From positions 124,001 through 188,000 of the forward strand of contig NZ_BAAARY010000005.1 of the NCBI RefSeq assembly GCF_039532605.1: 64,000 nt of DNA. Reading direction: 5' to 3'. Origin of the DNA: Pilimelia columellifera. GTDB taxonomy: Bacteria > Actinomycetota > Actinomycetes > Mycobacteriales > Micromonosporaceae. Below, piece by piece: positions 42,842 to 51,360 of the stretch; the first letter of the stretch is position 1, and the number at the start of each line of letters is the position of its first letter. The notes under the pieces are model-generated. The model had not been told where the DNA came from. It made no database searches and worked only from the letters and a program-made list of their open reading frames with translations. Made by a program: the position numbers and the translations under genes.

Positions 42842-44749
42842 TCAACTCGCCTCGGCCCGGACCCGGGGTGGGGCGGGGGCGGTCGTGTCGGCGCGGTCCG
42901 GGCGGTAGACCGCGTAGCTGGTGGGGGTCTCCTCCGGCTCCGGCGGCGACCACTCGGCCGCGACCCGGGTCGGGCCGCGTCGCTGCGTGGCCGGGCCGGT
43001 CTCCGGCCGGCTTGCCGGCGCCTGCGCGGGGGCCGCCGGCGGGCCCGCGGGCGCGTCCACCCCGGTGTCCTCGTAACGGGTCTCGGGCCGTAGCGAGGTC
43101 TGATCGGTGCTGAGCAACTGAACCCGGTCGCGGTCCCGGTGGCTGACCGACACGGCGGCGTTGAGCACCGCGGCGTCGCGCACGTCCCGGAAGAACCGGC
43201 GGTGCCAGCCGCCCGCCGCGCCGACGACGGCGCTGGAGTCCTTGCCGCCGAGCTGGGTGATCCGCCGGTACGGTCGCAGCAGCAGCCATCCGACCACCCC
43301 GCACAGCCACACCAGGACGACCTGGAGCCAGCCGGGCAGGGTCGCCGTTCCCATGATCATGTCGACAGCGAAGAGGTAGATGGCCGCTCCGGTGCCGAAG
43401 ATGGCGATATTGAACACCGCGGCGACGACCGCGTTGGCCAGCCTGCGGATGCCGGCGCTCGCCGGCCGCAGCAGACCGATGGTGCCAAGCACGGGGGCGG
43501 CGATCACCGCCCACCGGAAGATGAGGAAGCCCAGCAGGACCAGCAGCGAGGCCGTCAGGTCGAACATCGCGTAGAGGATCGCCGCGAGGACCGCGATGAA
43601 GCCCGCCCCGACGCGCTCCATTCCCTTGACGCCGGTGAGGTACTCGTACGCCTCCGGGTCCTCGGTCTTGATCTGCGCGGCGACCTTGTTCCACTGCTCC
43701 TGCTTGGCGGCGATCGTGGACGTGCGGGTCGCCGGGTTGGTCCGCATCTTCTGCGTCTCGGTCCAGGTCAGCGACTTGGCGTCGTACAGCGCGCGACCGT
43801 ACTTACGGGCGGTGGTCGTGTCGGCCGACCCGAGCGCCCCGCGCAGCCAGTTGCGGTAGAGCATCGTCTCGGTGGCCGTGTCGCTGGCCCGCACCGCCGG
43901 CGGACGCTTGTCGTCGCAGGCGTCCGGCTTGGGGCTGTCGCAGGTGGTGGCGGTCTCCGGGCGCGGTCCGACCGCGTCGTGGACCACGCCGAGCGTCCCG
44001 GTGAGGGCGGCGTCGGCGAGGTTCGCCGACGCCACCGGCCACGCCGCCAAGGCTGTGACCGCCACCATGACGAGCACCGCCCAGCCGGCCGTGGTCATCG
44101 CGCTCGACATGTCCGACTGACGCGAGCGCCACAGCAGGTAGAGCCCGACGACACAGAGCGTGAGCACGCCGAAGACGCTGAAGACCTTTTCGTAGATCGC
44201 CCTGGTGGCGTGGGTGACCAGCGGGTCGGCCCAGGCCCACATGCTGCCCGGGTCCCAGGCGCGCTCGCGTAGGGCGTTCGACGCCCCGATCACCGCCGTC
44301 GCGATCATGAATTCGGCGTCGGCGACCGTGCTCTCGAAGGCCCCCTGCGGGTTGAGCACGTCCGGCACGCAGCTGGCGTCGTAGGCGGGGTAGTCGTAAC
44401 CGGCGTACCCGTACTGGCTGTAGATGCCCTGGGGGCCGCCGCTGCCCGCCGAAGGCGGCGCGGCGGCGAACCAGCCGGCCAGACCCGAGTCCGGGGCCCC
44501 CGGCACCGGCGCCTTCATGCAGCCCAGCTCCACCGCACCCACATCGGACAGTCGGCCCACGCAGGCGCGGAAGTCGGCCTGCCACTCGGCCACCGAGCAG
44601 CCCGGCGCCTGGGCGGCGGTCGCCGGGGCGCTCACCGCCCCGACGCCAGCCCCGGTCCCGGCGGCGGCGGTGGGCGCGGCGGCGCCCAGCGTGCCCATGG
44701 CGGTCACGAAGACCGCCACGAGCGACGCGACGACCCTCATCCGCGCCAT
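42842..44749 (-). CDS. Polytopic membrane protein (TrbL/VirB6-like)
   Basis: A 635-residue protein. A signal peptide (VVASLVAVFVTAMGTLGAAAP) is followed by a Cys-containing exported region (CSVAEWQADFRACVGRLSD; further Cys in ELGCMK and DASCVPD). There are about six to seven membrane segments between residues 185 and 510, for example VFGVLTLCVVGLYLLW and VLAAILYAMFDLTASLLVLL. Pro-rich cytosolic tail of about 110 residues. This fits the inner-membrane channel subunit (VirB6/TrbL/TraA-like) of type IV systems. AGGAG lies seven bases before the ATG, within the end of the ATPase gene one base away. Confidence 0.82.
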   Translation of the reverse strand: MARMRVVASLVAVFVTAMGTLGAAAPTAAAGTGAGVGAVSAPATAAQAPGCSVAEWQADFRACVGRLSDVGAVELGCMKAPVPGAPDSGLAGWFAAAPPSAGSGGPQGIYSQYGYAGYDYPAYDASCVPDVLNPQGAFESTVADAEFMIATAVIGASNALRERAWDPGSMWAWADPLVTHATRAIYEKVFSVFGVLTLCVVGLYLLWRSRQSDMSSAMTTAGWAVLVMVAVTALAAWPVASANLADAALTGTLGVVHDAVGPRPETATTCDSPKPDACDDKRPPAVRASDTATETMLYRNWLRGALGSADTTTARKYGRALYDAKSLTWTETQKMRTNPATRTSTIAAKQEQWNKVAAQIKTEDPEAYEYLTGVKGMERVGAGFIAVLAAILYAMFDLTASLLVLLGFLIFRWAVIAAPVLGTIGLLRPASAGIRRLANAVVAAVFNIAIFGTGAAIYLFAVDMIMGTATLPGWLQVVLVWLCGVVGWLLLRPYRRITQLGGKDSSAVVGAAGGWHRRFFRDVRDAAVLNAAVSVSHRDRDRVQLLSTDQTSLRPETRYEDTGVDAPAGPPAAPAQAPASRPETGPATQRRGPTRVAAEWSPPEPEETPTSYAVYRPDRADTTAPAPPRVRAEAS

Positions 44750-44750
44750 C

Positions 44751-47700
44751 TCAGATCTCCTCTTCGACGGTCAGCTCCGTGCCGATCCCGGCCAGCATCG
44801 ACGCGGCCCCGACCCGGCCCGCCGGAGTGGTGTCCAGGTGCTCCAACAGTCCCTGCACGTACGAGACGTCGACCCGCATCTTCTGCACCCGCCCGTCGAC
44901 GTCCCGCATGACGAACTCGCGGAAACCCAACCGGTCCGCCGAGGCGGAGTCCACCGCCGACAGCGACGCCAACGTCGCCTCGTAGCCGTCGTTCACGGGA
45001 ACCCGTAACAGCCGTAGCGCCTCGGAGGCGATCTCGGCGTCCTCTGCGATCCGGCCGACGAATACCGTCGAGACGAGGTTCTGCACGTCCAGGCCCAGAA
45101 TGTCCCGCGGGTTCTGTGACGCGACAAGGGCGGCCAGGTTCCATTTGCGGGAGTCCCGGGCCAGCCGGACCAGGAACGAGCGCCCCGAACGCCAGCCCTC
45201 CATGAAGTGCGCCTCGTCGAGGCCGACCATCTTGCGCTGACCCATCGCGCCGCCGTAGCAGCGGCGGACGGCCAGCCGGTGCGCGGTGTGCAGCATCGGC
45301 AGCGCCAGCGACTCCTCAGCCGACCAGTACTCCCGTTCGATCTTCAGGTCGGGCAGCCGTAGACCCGCCATGGTGATGACGGTCAACGCCGCGTCCGCGC
45401 CCAGCAGCCCCTCCGGCTGCCGGCCGAAGAACAGCAGCGCCAGCGGCATCTCGGCGGTGTCGAGCAGCAGGTTCGCCAGCTCCTGGCCGTCGCCGTCCAG
45501 CCCGGCCAGGCACTTGACGACGTCGTCCAGGGTGGACTTCTCCTCGGCGGCGACCTGCCGGACGGCGTGCCGCAGCAGGGTCGCCGTCGACGACTCCCTG
45601 GCCACCTGCGGCGGCACCAGCATCATGCAGATGTCCTGCACCAGCATCCGGCGCTCAGCGCGGGCGTTCGACACCGCGATCTCGAACTCGCGGTCCCCGG
45701 GCGCCCCGTCGCCGAACTCGGTGCGCGACGGCGTCGGAATGAGCTGGTACGGCGCCAGCGTCCCCTGCTCGGAGCCGGTGAGGTTGAGCACCCGGGAGTA
45801 CGGCTTGAGCTCGGGCATGTCGCACAGCCGGGCCAGCGGGCCGGACGGGTCCAGCAGCGTCACCTGGACGCCGCGTCTGGCGGCCAGGTAGCCCAGGGCG
45901 CCCAGCAGCGTCGACTTGCCGCCGCCCGGCTCGGCCACGAACACGGCCAGGCCGGAGCGTTCGCGGACCTCCATCGGGAAATGCAGGTCGAGGAAGACCG
46001 GCCGGCGGCAGGTGCCGGCGGTGCGTCCGATGAGGTCGCCGCGTCGGTCGCCGACCGTCGAGGCGGCCTGCGGGACGGCCGCCGCGAGCAGCTTGACCGG
46101 CATCCGGCGCAGGTAGCCGGTGTTGGCCACCGGCTCGCCGGGGATGAACTCGCGGGCCAGCCAGTCCTGGTTCTTCGGGTGCTGTAAGGAGATCCGTAGC
46201 TCCCGCGAGTACAGCTGGATGAGCCGGCGGGCCCGTTCCAGGCACTCCTCGCGGCTGCGTCCGCCGACGGCGATCCGGTGCCAGCCGTGGGCGCGCGCGG
46301 ACTCCACCGGCAGCCCGGTCGTCATGTCGTCGCCGATGTGCAGGGCCCGTTTGGCCAGCCGTTCCAGCTCCGGCGGGGCGTCGATGCCGTGCTCGGCGTA
46401 GTCGAGCTGCTGAGAGCGGATCATCCGGAGCCGGTGTTCGAGGTTCTTGAACGAGTCGTTCGGGCCAAGCAGGTCGATCCGCGAGGACAGCTCCATCGGC
46501 CACGGCAGCCGCTCGTGGAAGTGCAGCCACGGCTCGTGCCGCTCCGGAATCTCCAGCGGCTCCATCCGGCCCACGGCCAGGACGGCGACGTGCCGCTCCT
46601 CGCCGGTCATCCGGTTCACCAGCTTCACCGTCGAGCCGTACGGGGTGCGGTACCGCTCCACCTGCTCGGTGAGGCCGAGCAGGTCGCCGCGTTCCCACCG
46701 CCCGCCGGCCACCGGGGACAACGCGGTCGGCGGGGCCATGCACAGCGCCACCGACCGGTACAGCAGCCACTCCAGCTCGTGTGCGGTGACCCGGCGCCCG
46801 CGCATCCCGAACGCCCCCAGGACCTCGTCGAACTGTTCGACGGCGCGGGTCATCTTCCGGTGCTCGGAGTCGGGAACGCCCTTCCCGAACGCGCGCATGA
46901 TCCGCTCGCCGAGCGAGTCGCCCAGCGACCGACGGTGGAAGGTCACCCCGAGGAACGTCTGTCCCTCGGCGTGGTTGACCGACAGCAGGTGCCGCTGGGC
47001 GGCGACAAGATGGTCGGCCCAGCTCGTGCCGCCGGCGCCGGTCGGCAGCGGGGCGGCGGTGTGGGCGTCGACGGTGCGGGCCCACTCGTCGGCCGGGAAC
47101 GGTCGGGTGGTGCGCCGCAGGTGCAGCCGGAACCCGGCCAGTCCGGCGTACTGCTCGGAGATCGCCGACAGCAGCGCCTCCCGCTCGGCGTCCGGCCGGA
47201 ACGCCCACCGGACCTCGGGCAGCCAGTACCAGGCGGTGACCGTGTGCGGGGTGAACGTCAGGTGCCCGGCGATCTCGGTGATCGCCAGGTCGATCGCCGG
47301 GTCGCGGTCGCGGAACTTCGGCAACCGGAACGCCGGTCGACGCTCGGGCCGCCGCTGCCGCTGGCGGGGCCGTGCGACCGGCAGCCGGTCGGTGGACCGT
47401 TCGGCGTCCGGGTCCGCCGTCGCCGCTGGCGTCACCGTCGCCGCTGGCGTCGTCGGCAGCGGAGGGGCGGCGGTCGGTACAGGCGCGGCGGTCCGGGCCT
47501 CGGCGGCCTCGGCGACCGCGGGCATCGGCCGGGGCGGTCGGGCGGCGCTGACCGTCGCGTCGGTTTCGACATCCGGACCCGGTCGGCCCGGCCGGCCCGG
47601 CCGGCGGCTCACCGGGGGCTTGGCCGGCTCGGCTGCCTTCCCGTTCCGGGGTCGGCCGGCGGCGACCTGGGTGACCTGCTGCTCTCCGGTGACCTGCCGG

Positions 47701-47990
47701 TTCGTCGCCGCCGGGCGGCGCCTTGGGGCGGCCGGCGACATCGCGGGGCGACCATGCGTCAGCGGTCCGTCAAGCTCCAGCGCGCCGTCGAAGAGGTCGA
47801 GGAACGGCGATTCGATGTCCGGGTCGGCCGCCGTCACGGTCGTGGTGGTCGGCCTGGGCGCCACGGCGGGTCGGGTCGTCGGCGGCGCCTGGAAGACGGC
47901 GACGGCGCCGTGGCCCGGGCTGGTGACCAGCTCTCCCTCGATGACGCCGTCGTCGGCGCCGGTCCCTTCGGCGTGGCCCTGCTCGTTCAC
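44751..47990 (-). CDS. VirB4/TraE-type conjugation ATPase (SCO6880-like)
   Basis: A 1079-residue ATPase. The first about 230 residues are Pro/Ala/Arg-rich and disordered. The core has Walker A EPGGGKSTLLGAL (about 686-698) and Walker B RKMVGLDEAHFM (about 918-929), followed by ALVASQNPRDILG, a standard motif of VirB4-family motors. The central part (WRWERGDLLGLTEQVERYRTP-like region) matches the Streptomyces SCO6880 type of ATP-binding proteins in conjugation-like loci. This is the secretion engine of the operon. The GTG start overlaps the upstream stop. No VirD4/TraG coupling ATPase or relaxase lies nearby. Confidence 0.92.
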   Translation of the reverse strand: MNEQGHAEGTGADDGVIEGELVTSPGHGAVAVFQAPPTTRPAVAPRPTTTTVTAADPDIESPFLDLFDGALELDGPLTHGRPAMSPAAPRRRPAATNRQVTGEQQVTQVAAGRPRNGKAAEPAKPPVSRRPGRPGRPGPDVETDATVSAARPPRPMPAVAEAAEARTAAPVPTAAPPLPTTPAATVTPAATADPDAERSTDRLPVARPRQRQRRPERRPAFRLPKFRDRDPAIDLAITEIAGHLTFTPHTVTAWYWLPEVRWAFRPDAEREALLSAISEQYAGLAGFRLHLRRTTRPFPADEWARTVDAHTAAPLPTGAGGTSWADHLVAAQRHLLSVNHAEGQTFLGVTFHRRSLGDSLGERIMRAFGKGVPDSEHRKMTRAVEQFDEVLGAFGMRGRRVTAHELEWLLYRSVALCMAPPTALSPVAGGRWERGDLLGLTEQVERYRTPYGSTVKLVNRMTGEERHVAVLAVGRMEPLEIPERHEPWLHFHERLPWPMELSSRIDLLGPNDSFKNLEHRLRMIRSQQLDYAEHGIDAPPELERLAKRALHIGDDMTTGLPVESARAHGWHRIAVGGRSREECLERARRLIQLYSRELRISLQHPKNQDWLAREFIPGEPVANTGYLRRMPVKLLAAAVPQAASTVGDRRGDLIGRTAGTCRRPVFLDLHFPMEVRERSGLAVFVAEPGGGKSTLLGALGYLAARRGVQVTLLDPSGPLARLCDMPELKPYSRVLNLTGSEQGTLAPYQLIPTPSRTEFGDGAPGDREFEIAVSNARAERRMLVQDICMMLVPPQVARESSTATLLRHAVRQVAAEEKSTLDDVVKCLAGLDGDGQELANLLLDTAEMPLALLFFGRQPEGLLGADAALTVITMAGLRLPDLKIEREYWSAEESLALPMLHTAHRLAVRRCYGGAMGQRKMVGLDEAHFMEGWRSGRSFLVRLARDSRKWNLAALVASQNPRDILGLDVQNLVSTVFVGRIAEDAEIASEALRLLRVPVNDGYEATLASLSAVDSASADRLGFREFVMRDVDGRVQKMRVDVSYVQGLLEHLDTTPAGRVGAASMLAGIGTELTVEEEI

Positions 47991-48349
47991 GACAGCTCCT
48001 CGCGTACTCGGATCCGGGTGGCGATCAGCCGTGGGTCCCGTCGCTCGACGGCTGGCTCGGTGGTGCGACGCCAGTCGGTGAGCGCGGTGCGGATGACGGC
48101 GCGGGCGGGTCGGTCAGGGTCGACGTGGCGGAACACGAACGACGTGGTGACGATCGCCAGCGCGATCGGCCACGCGGGGAAAAGCTCCACCTCCTGCGTG
48201 ATGATCCAGGAGATGAACATGTAGAGGGGCACCAACAGGATGAACAGGCCGTACTGGGCATAGGGCAGGTGGACCGGGAGCGTGTAGCCGGGCGGGCCGA
48301 GATAGACCAGGCGGGCCCGGTAGATGTCGTCGTCGGTACGCAGCCGCAT
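47987..48349 (-). CDS. TcpE/PrgI-like conjugation membrane protein
   Basis: A 120-residue protein with two adjacent membrane segments (YGLFILLVPLYMFISWII and FPAWPIALAIVTTSFVFRH), flanked by the segment RTDDDIYRARLVYLGPPGY before and a basic cytosolic tail after. Small two-segment proteins directly before the VirB4 ATPase are of the PrgI/TcpE (VirB3-like) type. Its stop overlaps the ATPase GTG. Family assignment rests on topology and position. Confidence 0.78.
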   Translation of the reverse strand: MRLRTDDDIYRARLVYLGPPGYTLPVHLPYAQYGLFILLVPLYMFISWIITQEVELFPAWPIALAIVTTSFVFRHVDPDRPARAVIRTALTDWRRTTEPAVERRDPRLIATRIRVREELS

Positions 48350-48364
48350 AGGTGTCCTGCCGAC

Positions 48365-48670
48365 CTACGCGAAGATCAGGCCGATGAGGTACTCGCCGAT
48401 GAAGAAGAGCGTCGCGGCGCCGGCGATGAACGCGAGGCCGACGATGGCGATGGCCGAGCTGGTGAGCACCTTGCTGATCTCACCCCGGCTGGCCCGGCCG
48501 ATGAAGATGACGCCCAGCACGGCGAGCAGGATCGGGGCGACCTTGCTGGCGAAGAATCCGACGACGCCCTCGGTGTTGATCCCCTTGGGCGGGGCGGCGG
48601 CGAGCGCGACGAGAAGGTCCCGTGGATCGCCAGCAGCCACTGCCGCGTGAATGAGATCGCTGGCGTTCAT
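48365..48670 (-). CDS. Pilin-like two-segment membrane protein (VirB2/TrbC-like)
   Basis: A 101-residue protein: a hydrophilic N-terminus (MNASDLIHAAVAAGDPRDLL), then two membrane segments (VAPILLAVLGVIFIGRA and AIAIVGLAFIAGAATLFFIG) joined by the charged turn SRGEISK. Size and topology match VirB2/TrbC-type pilins, which lead type IV operons. It is the first gene of the operon; GGAG lies four bases before the ATG and a candidate promoter lies about 110 bases upstream. No leader-peptide cleavage site is obvious. Confidence 0.78.
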   Translation of the reverse strand: MNASDLIHAAVAAGDPRDLLVALAAAPPKGINTEGVVGFFASKVAPILLAVLGVIFIGRASRGEISKVLTSSAIAIVGLAFIAGAATLFFIGEYLIGLIFA

Positions 48671-48778
48671 GACACTCCGTTTCTCAATGCGCCACCGAAG
48701 GTGAGCAAATCTGCCACCATTTGGCGGTTTCTGTCCATGTTTCCCGAGGTCCAGCCCCTTAATGTCCTGCTGAACCAG

Positions 48779-48807
48779 AGCGTACGGGTCACCCCTCTTT
48801 CGGACAA
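48779..48807 (-). promoter_or_regulatory. Candidate promoter of the type IV-like operon
   Basis: On the minus strand TTGTCC (48807-48802), a 17-base spacer and TACGCT (48784-48779). It would give a leader of about 100 bases ahead of the pilin-like gene. The gap 48671-48943 otherwise contains only the folP promoter on the other strand. Confidence 0.5.
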
Positions 48808-48931
48808 CCTATGCAGACCGTTACCAGTGTGCCCCCTGTGACCGGTGGGGCGTGGCCGGTTGGCCGTCCCACCAGCGGCGACGGACGTCACGCCGGCGCC
48901 GCCCTCGCCCGGACGCCGGCGCCGGCGGCGG

Positions 48932-48937
48932 TACCGT
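48932..48937 (+). promoter_or_regulatory. -10 box for leaderless folP-folB
   Basis: TACCGT ends six bases before the GTG at 48944 and supports that start over in-frame codons upstream. folP thus has its own promoter, as expected if folE has been separated from it. Confidence 0.5.
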
Positions 48938-48943
48938 CGTCCG

Positions 48944-50221
48944 GTGACCCCGCTGCCTCCGTCGCCTGTCGTCATGGGCGTCCTCAATGTCACGCCCGAC
49001 TCCTTCTCCGACGGCGGGCGGTACGCCGACCGCGCCGCGGCCGTCGCCCACGGCGTCGCTCTGCGTGACGATGGAGCGGCCCTCGTCGACGTCGGTGGGG
49101 AATCCACCCGGCCCGGGGCCGACCGCGTCGACGCGGCGACCGAACGCGACCGCGTCGTCCCGGTCATCGGCGAGCTGGCCGCCGCCGGGGTCGCCGTCAG
49201 CGTCGACACCACCCGGGCCAGCGTCGCCGCGGCCGCGCTCGCCGCCGGCGCCGTGGTCGTCAACGACGTCTCCGGCGGGTTGGCCGACCCGGACATGGCC
49301 CGCGTCATCGCCGACGCCGGCTGCCCGTGGGTGCTCATGCACTGGCGCGGCCACTCCCGCGACATGGCCCGACTGGCCCGGTACGACGACGTCGTCGCCG
49401 ACGTCATCACCGAGCTGAGCCAACGCGTCGACGCCGCCCTCGCCGCCGGAGTCGCCGCCGACCGGCTCATCCTGGACCCGGGCCTCGGCTTCGCCAAGAG
49501 CGCCGAGCACAACTGGGCCATCTCCGCCCGGCTGCCGGAGCTGGTCGCCCTCGGCTACCCGGTGCTCTACGGCGCCAGCCGCAAGTCCCACCTCGGCGCG
49601 CTGCTCGTCGGCCCGGACGGCACGCCCAGGCCGGCGTCCGGCCGGGACGCGGCCACCGTCGCCACCAGCGTGCTGGCCATGGCCGCCGGGGCATGGGGGG
49701 TGCGGGTGCACGACGTGCGCTCCACCGTCGACGCGCTCGCCGTGTGGCAGGCCACCGCCCGCGCCGGGTACGCCCGCGGCCGGCCCGCCGGCGCGCCGAC
49801 TCCGGCCCTCCCGGTCACCGACCGGATCGCCCTGACCGGTCTGCGGGCCCGCGGCCGGCACGGGGTCTTCGCGCACGAGCGTCGGGACGGACAGGACTTC
49901 GTCGTCGACGCCGTCCTCGAGCTGAACCTCAGCGCCGCGGCCCGCAGCGACGACCTCGCCGACACCGTCGACTACGGCGCCCTGGCCCAACGCCTCGCGG
50001 CCACGATCACCGGCCCGCCGGTCAACCTCATCGAGACGCTGGCCGACCGTCTCGTCGGACAGTGCCTCGCCGATCCGCGGGTACGCGCGGCCACCGTCAC
50101 CGTGCACAAGCCGGCCGCGCCCATCCCGTTGGACTTCACCGACGTCGCCGTCACCGCACGGCGGACCGCCGGCCACCGCCCCGCCAGCCACGCCGACGTC
50201 AGCCCCGGGGCGGCCCGGTGA
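48944..50221 (+). CDS. folP-folB: Bifunctional dihydropteroate synthase - dihydroneopterin aldolase fusion
   Basis: A 425-residue fusion of two folate enzymes. Residues 1 to about 285 are dihydropteroate synthase: GVLNVTPDSFSDGG (12-25), GGESTRPGA, SVDTTRASV, NDVSGGLAD, LDPGLGFAKS and YGASRKSHLG. Residues about 293-410 are dihydroneopterin aldolase: LTGLRARGRHGVFAHERRDG with the catalytic Glu, TVDYGALAQ with the catalytic Tyr, LIETLADRL and the catalytic Lys in TVHKPAAPI. No stop or start-like gap separates them. In M. tuberculosis folP1 and folB are separate adjacent genes in this order, so the fusion probably arose by loss of the stop. The stop overlaps the folK GTG. Confidence 0.94.
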   Translation: MTPLPPSPVVMGVLNVTPDSFSDGGRYADRAAAVAHGVALRDDGAALVDVGGESTRPGADRVDAATERDRVVPVIGELAAAGVAVSVDTTRASVAAAALAAGAVVVNDVSGGLADPDMARVIADAGCPWVLMHWRGHSRDMARLARYDDVVADVITELSQRVDAALAAGVAADRLILDPGLGFAKSAEHNWAISARLPELVALGYPVLYGASRKSHLGALLVGPDGTPRPASGRDAATVATSVLAMAAGAWGVRVHDVRSTVDALAVWQATARAGYARGRPAGAPTPALPVTDRIALTGLRARGRHGVFAHERRDGQDFVVDAVLELNLSAAARSDDLADTVDYGALAQRLAATITGPPVNLIETLADRLVGQCLADPRVRAATVTVHKPAAPIPLDFTDVAVTARRTAGHRPASHADVSPGAAR

Positions 50222-50742
50222 GCCGGGCGGTGCTGGGTCTGGGCAGCAACCTCGGCGACCGGTTGGCCCACCTCCGCGACGCCGTCGCCGCCCTCGACGA
50301 CGTCCTGGTGCTCGCCTCCGGCGTCTACGAGACCCCGCCGTGGGGCGACGCCGAACAGCCCCACTACCTCAACGCCGTCGTGCTGGCGGTCGAGCCCGGC
50401 GCCCCGCCGCGCCGCTGGCTTGACCGCGCCCAGCGGTTGGAGACGGCGGCCGGCCGGGTCCGCGACCGGGAGCGGCAGTTCGGCCCACGCACCCTCGACG
50501 TGGATGTCATCGCCGTCTGGGACGAGCAGGACGAGCCGGTGATCAGCGACAATCCAGAGCTGACCCTGCCGCATCCGCGGGCCCACCTGCGCGCCTTCGT
50601 CATGCGCCCGTGGATTGATCTTCAGCCCTACGGGGAGATCCCCGGCCAGGGCTGGCTCACCGACCTGCTACAGGCCGAGCCCGCCCGCGCCGACGTGCCG
50701 GATGTTCGGGCCCGACCCGATCTGACGTTAGAGTCGCGGTGA
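50218..50742 (+). CDS. folK: 6-hydroxymethyl-7,8-dihydropterin pyrophosphokinase
   Basis: A 174-residue HPPK, which supplies the pyrophosphorylated pterin to dihydropteroate synthase. Family motifs: LGLGSNLGDR at the N-terminus, SGVYETPPWGDAEQPHYLNAV, and RDRERQFGPRTLDVDVIAVW carrying the Mg-binding Asp pair. The C-terminal part (LPHPRAHLRAFVMRPW) is typical. It is co-translated with folP-folB (GTGA), and its stop shares one base with the DUF3180 start (TGATG). Equivalent to Rv3606c. Confidence 0.96.
   Translation: MSRAVLGLGSNLGDRLAHLRDAVAALDDVLVLASGVYETPPWGDAEQPHYLNAVVLAVEPGAPPRRWLDRAQRLETAAGRVRDRERQFGPRTLDVDVIAVWDEQDEPVISDNPELTLPHPRAHLRAFVMRPWIDLQPYGEIPGQGWLTDLLQAEPARADVPDVRARPDLTLESR
50729..50734 (+). 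promoter_or_regulatory. -10 box for DUF3180 gene inside folK
   Basis: TAGAGT ends seven bases before the ATG at 50742, within the last codons of folK. The downstream gene can be transcribed alone. Confidence 0.45.
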
Positions 50743-51284
50743 TGAGCGAACCGGATCTGACCGCAGCCGACGGGGAACGCCCCGGCGGCTCGCAGCGTCC
50801 CCGACTGGAACCCACCAAAGGATCGGCGCTGGTGGTCGCGGCGCTCGCCGCGTTCGCGGTCTCCTGGCTGCTCATCAGCCGGTTCTACGGCGACCTGCCG
50901 CGGCTGCCGTGGGCGCCGGCCGCGTTCAGCGGCGTGCTCGCCCTGCTGGAGGGGTTCCTGGCCGTGCAGACCAGGGCCCGGATCGAACGTCGGCCCGGTC
51001 GTGAGCCGGTCGCGCCGTTGGCCGTCGCCCGCTTCGTGGTGTTGGCCAAGGCGTCCTCGATGACCGGCGCGGTCCTTGCCGGTCTCTACGGCGGCGCGCT
51101 CGCGTGGCTGGCGGTGGAACAGGCCCGGCTGGGCGCCACCGAGGCCCGTGCGGCCGACCTGCCAATCGCCGCGACCGGCACGACGGCCGCGCTGGCGTTG
51201 ATCGGCACGGCGCTGTGGCTGGAACGCGCCTGCCGGGTGCCGCCCGGCGACGATGACCCGAAGAAAAACCCGCCAACGGACTGA
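50742..51284 (+). CDS. DUF3180 membrane protein
   Basis: A 180-residue membrane protein with four segments (ALVVAALAAFAVSWLLI, PWAPAAFSGVLALLEGFLA, MTGAVLAGLYGGALAWLAV and TTAALALIGTALWLERA). The pattern SRFYGDLPRLPW after the first segment and the conserved Lys-Ala-Ser before the third are typical of DUF3180, which follows folK in many actinobacteria (Rv3605c in M. tuberculosis). Its role is unknown. ATG at 50742 overlaps the folK stop by one base. The C-terminus is charged and cytosolic. Confidence 0.9.
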   Translation: MSEPDLTAADGERPGGSQRPRLEPTKGSALVVAALAAFAVSWLLISRFYGDLPRLPWAPAAFSGVLALLEGFLAVQTRARIERRPGREPVAPLAVARFVVLAKASSMTGAVLAGLYGGALAWLAVEQARLGATEARAADLPIAATGTTAALALIGTALWLERACRVPPGDDDPKKNPPTD

Positions 51285-51360
51285 ACCCCCGCCGAAGGTG
51301 ACGCGTGACACATGGGAGGAGTACCGTGCCCGTGCGAACGATCACAGGAGGCGGCCATCG

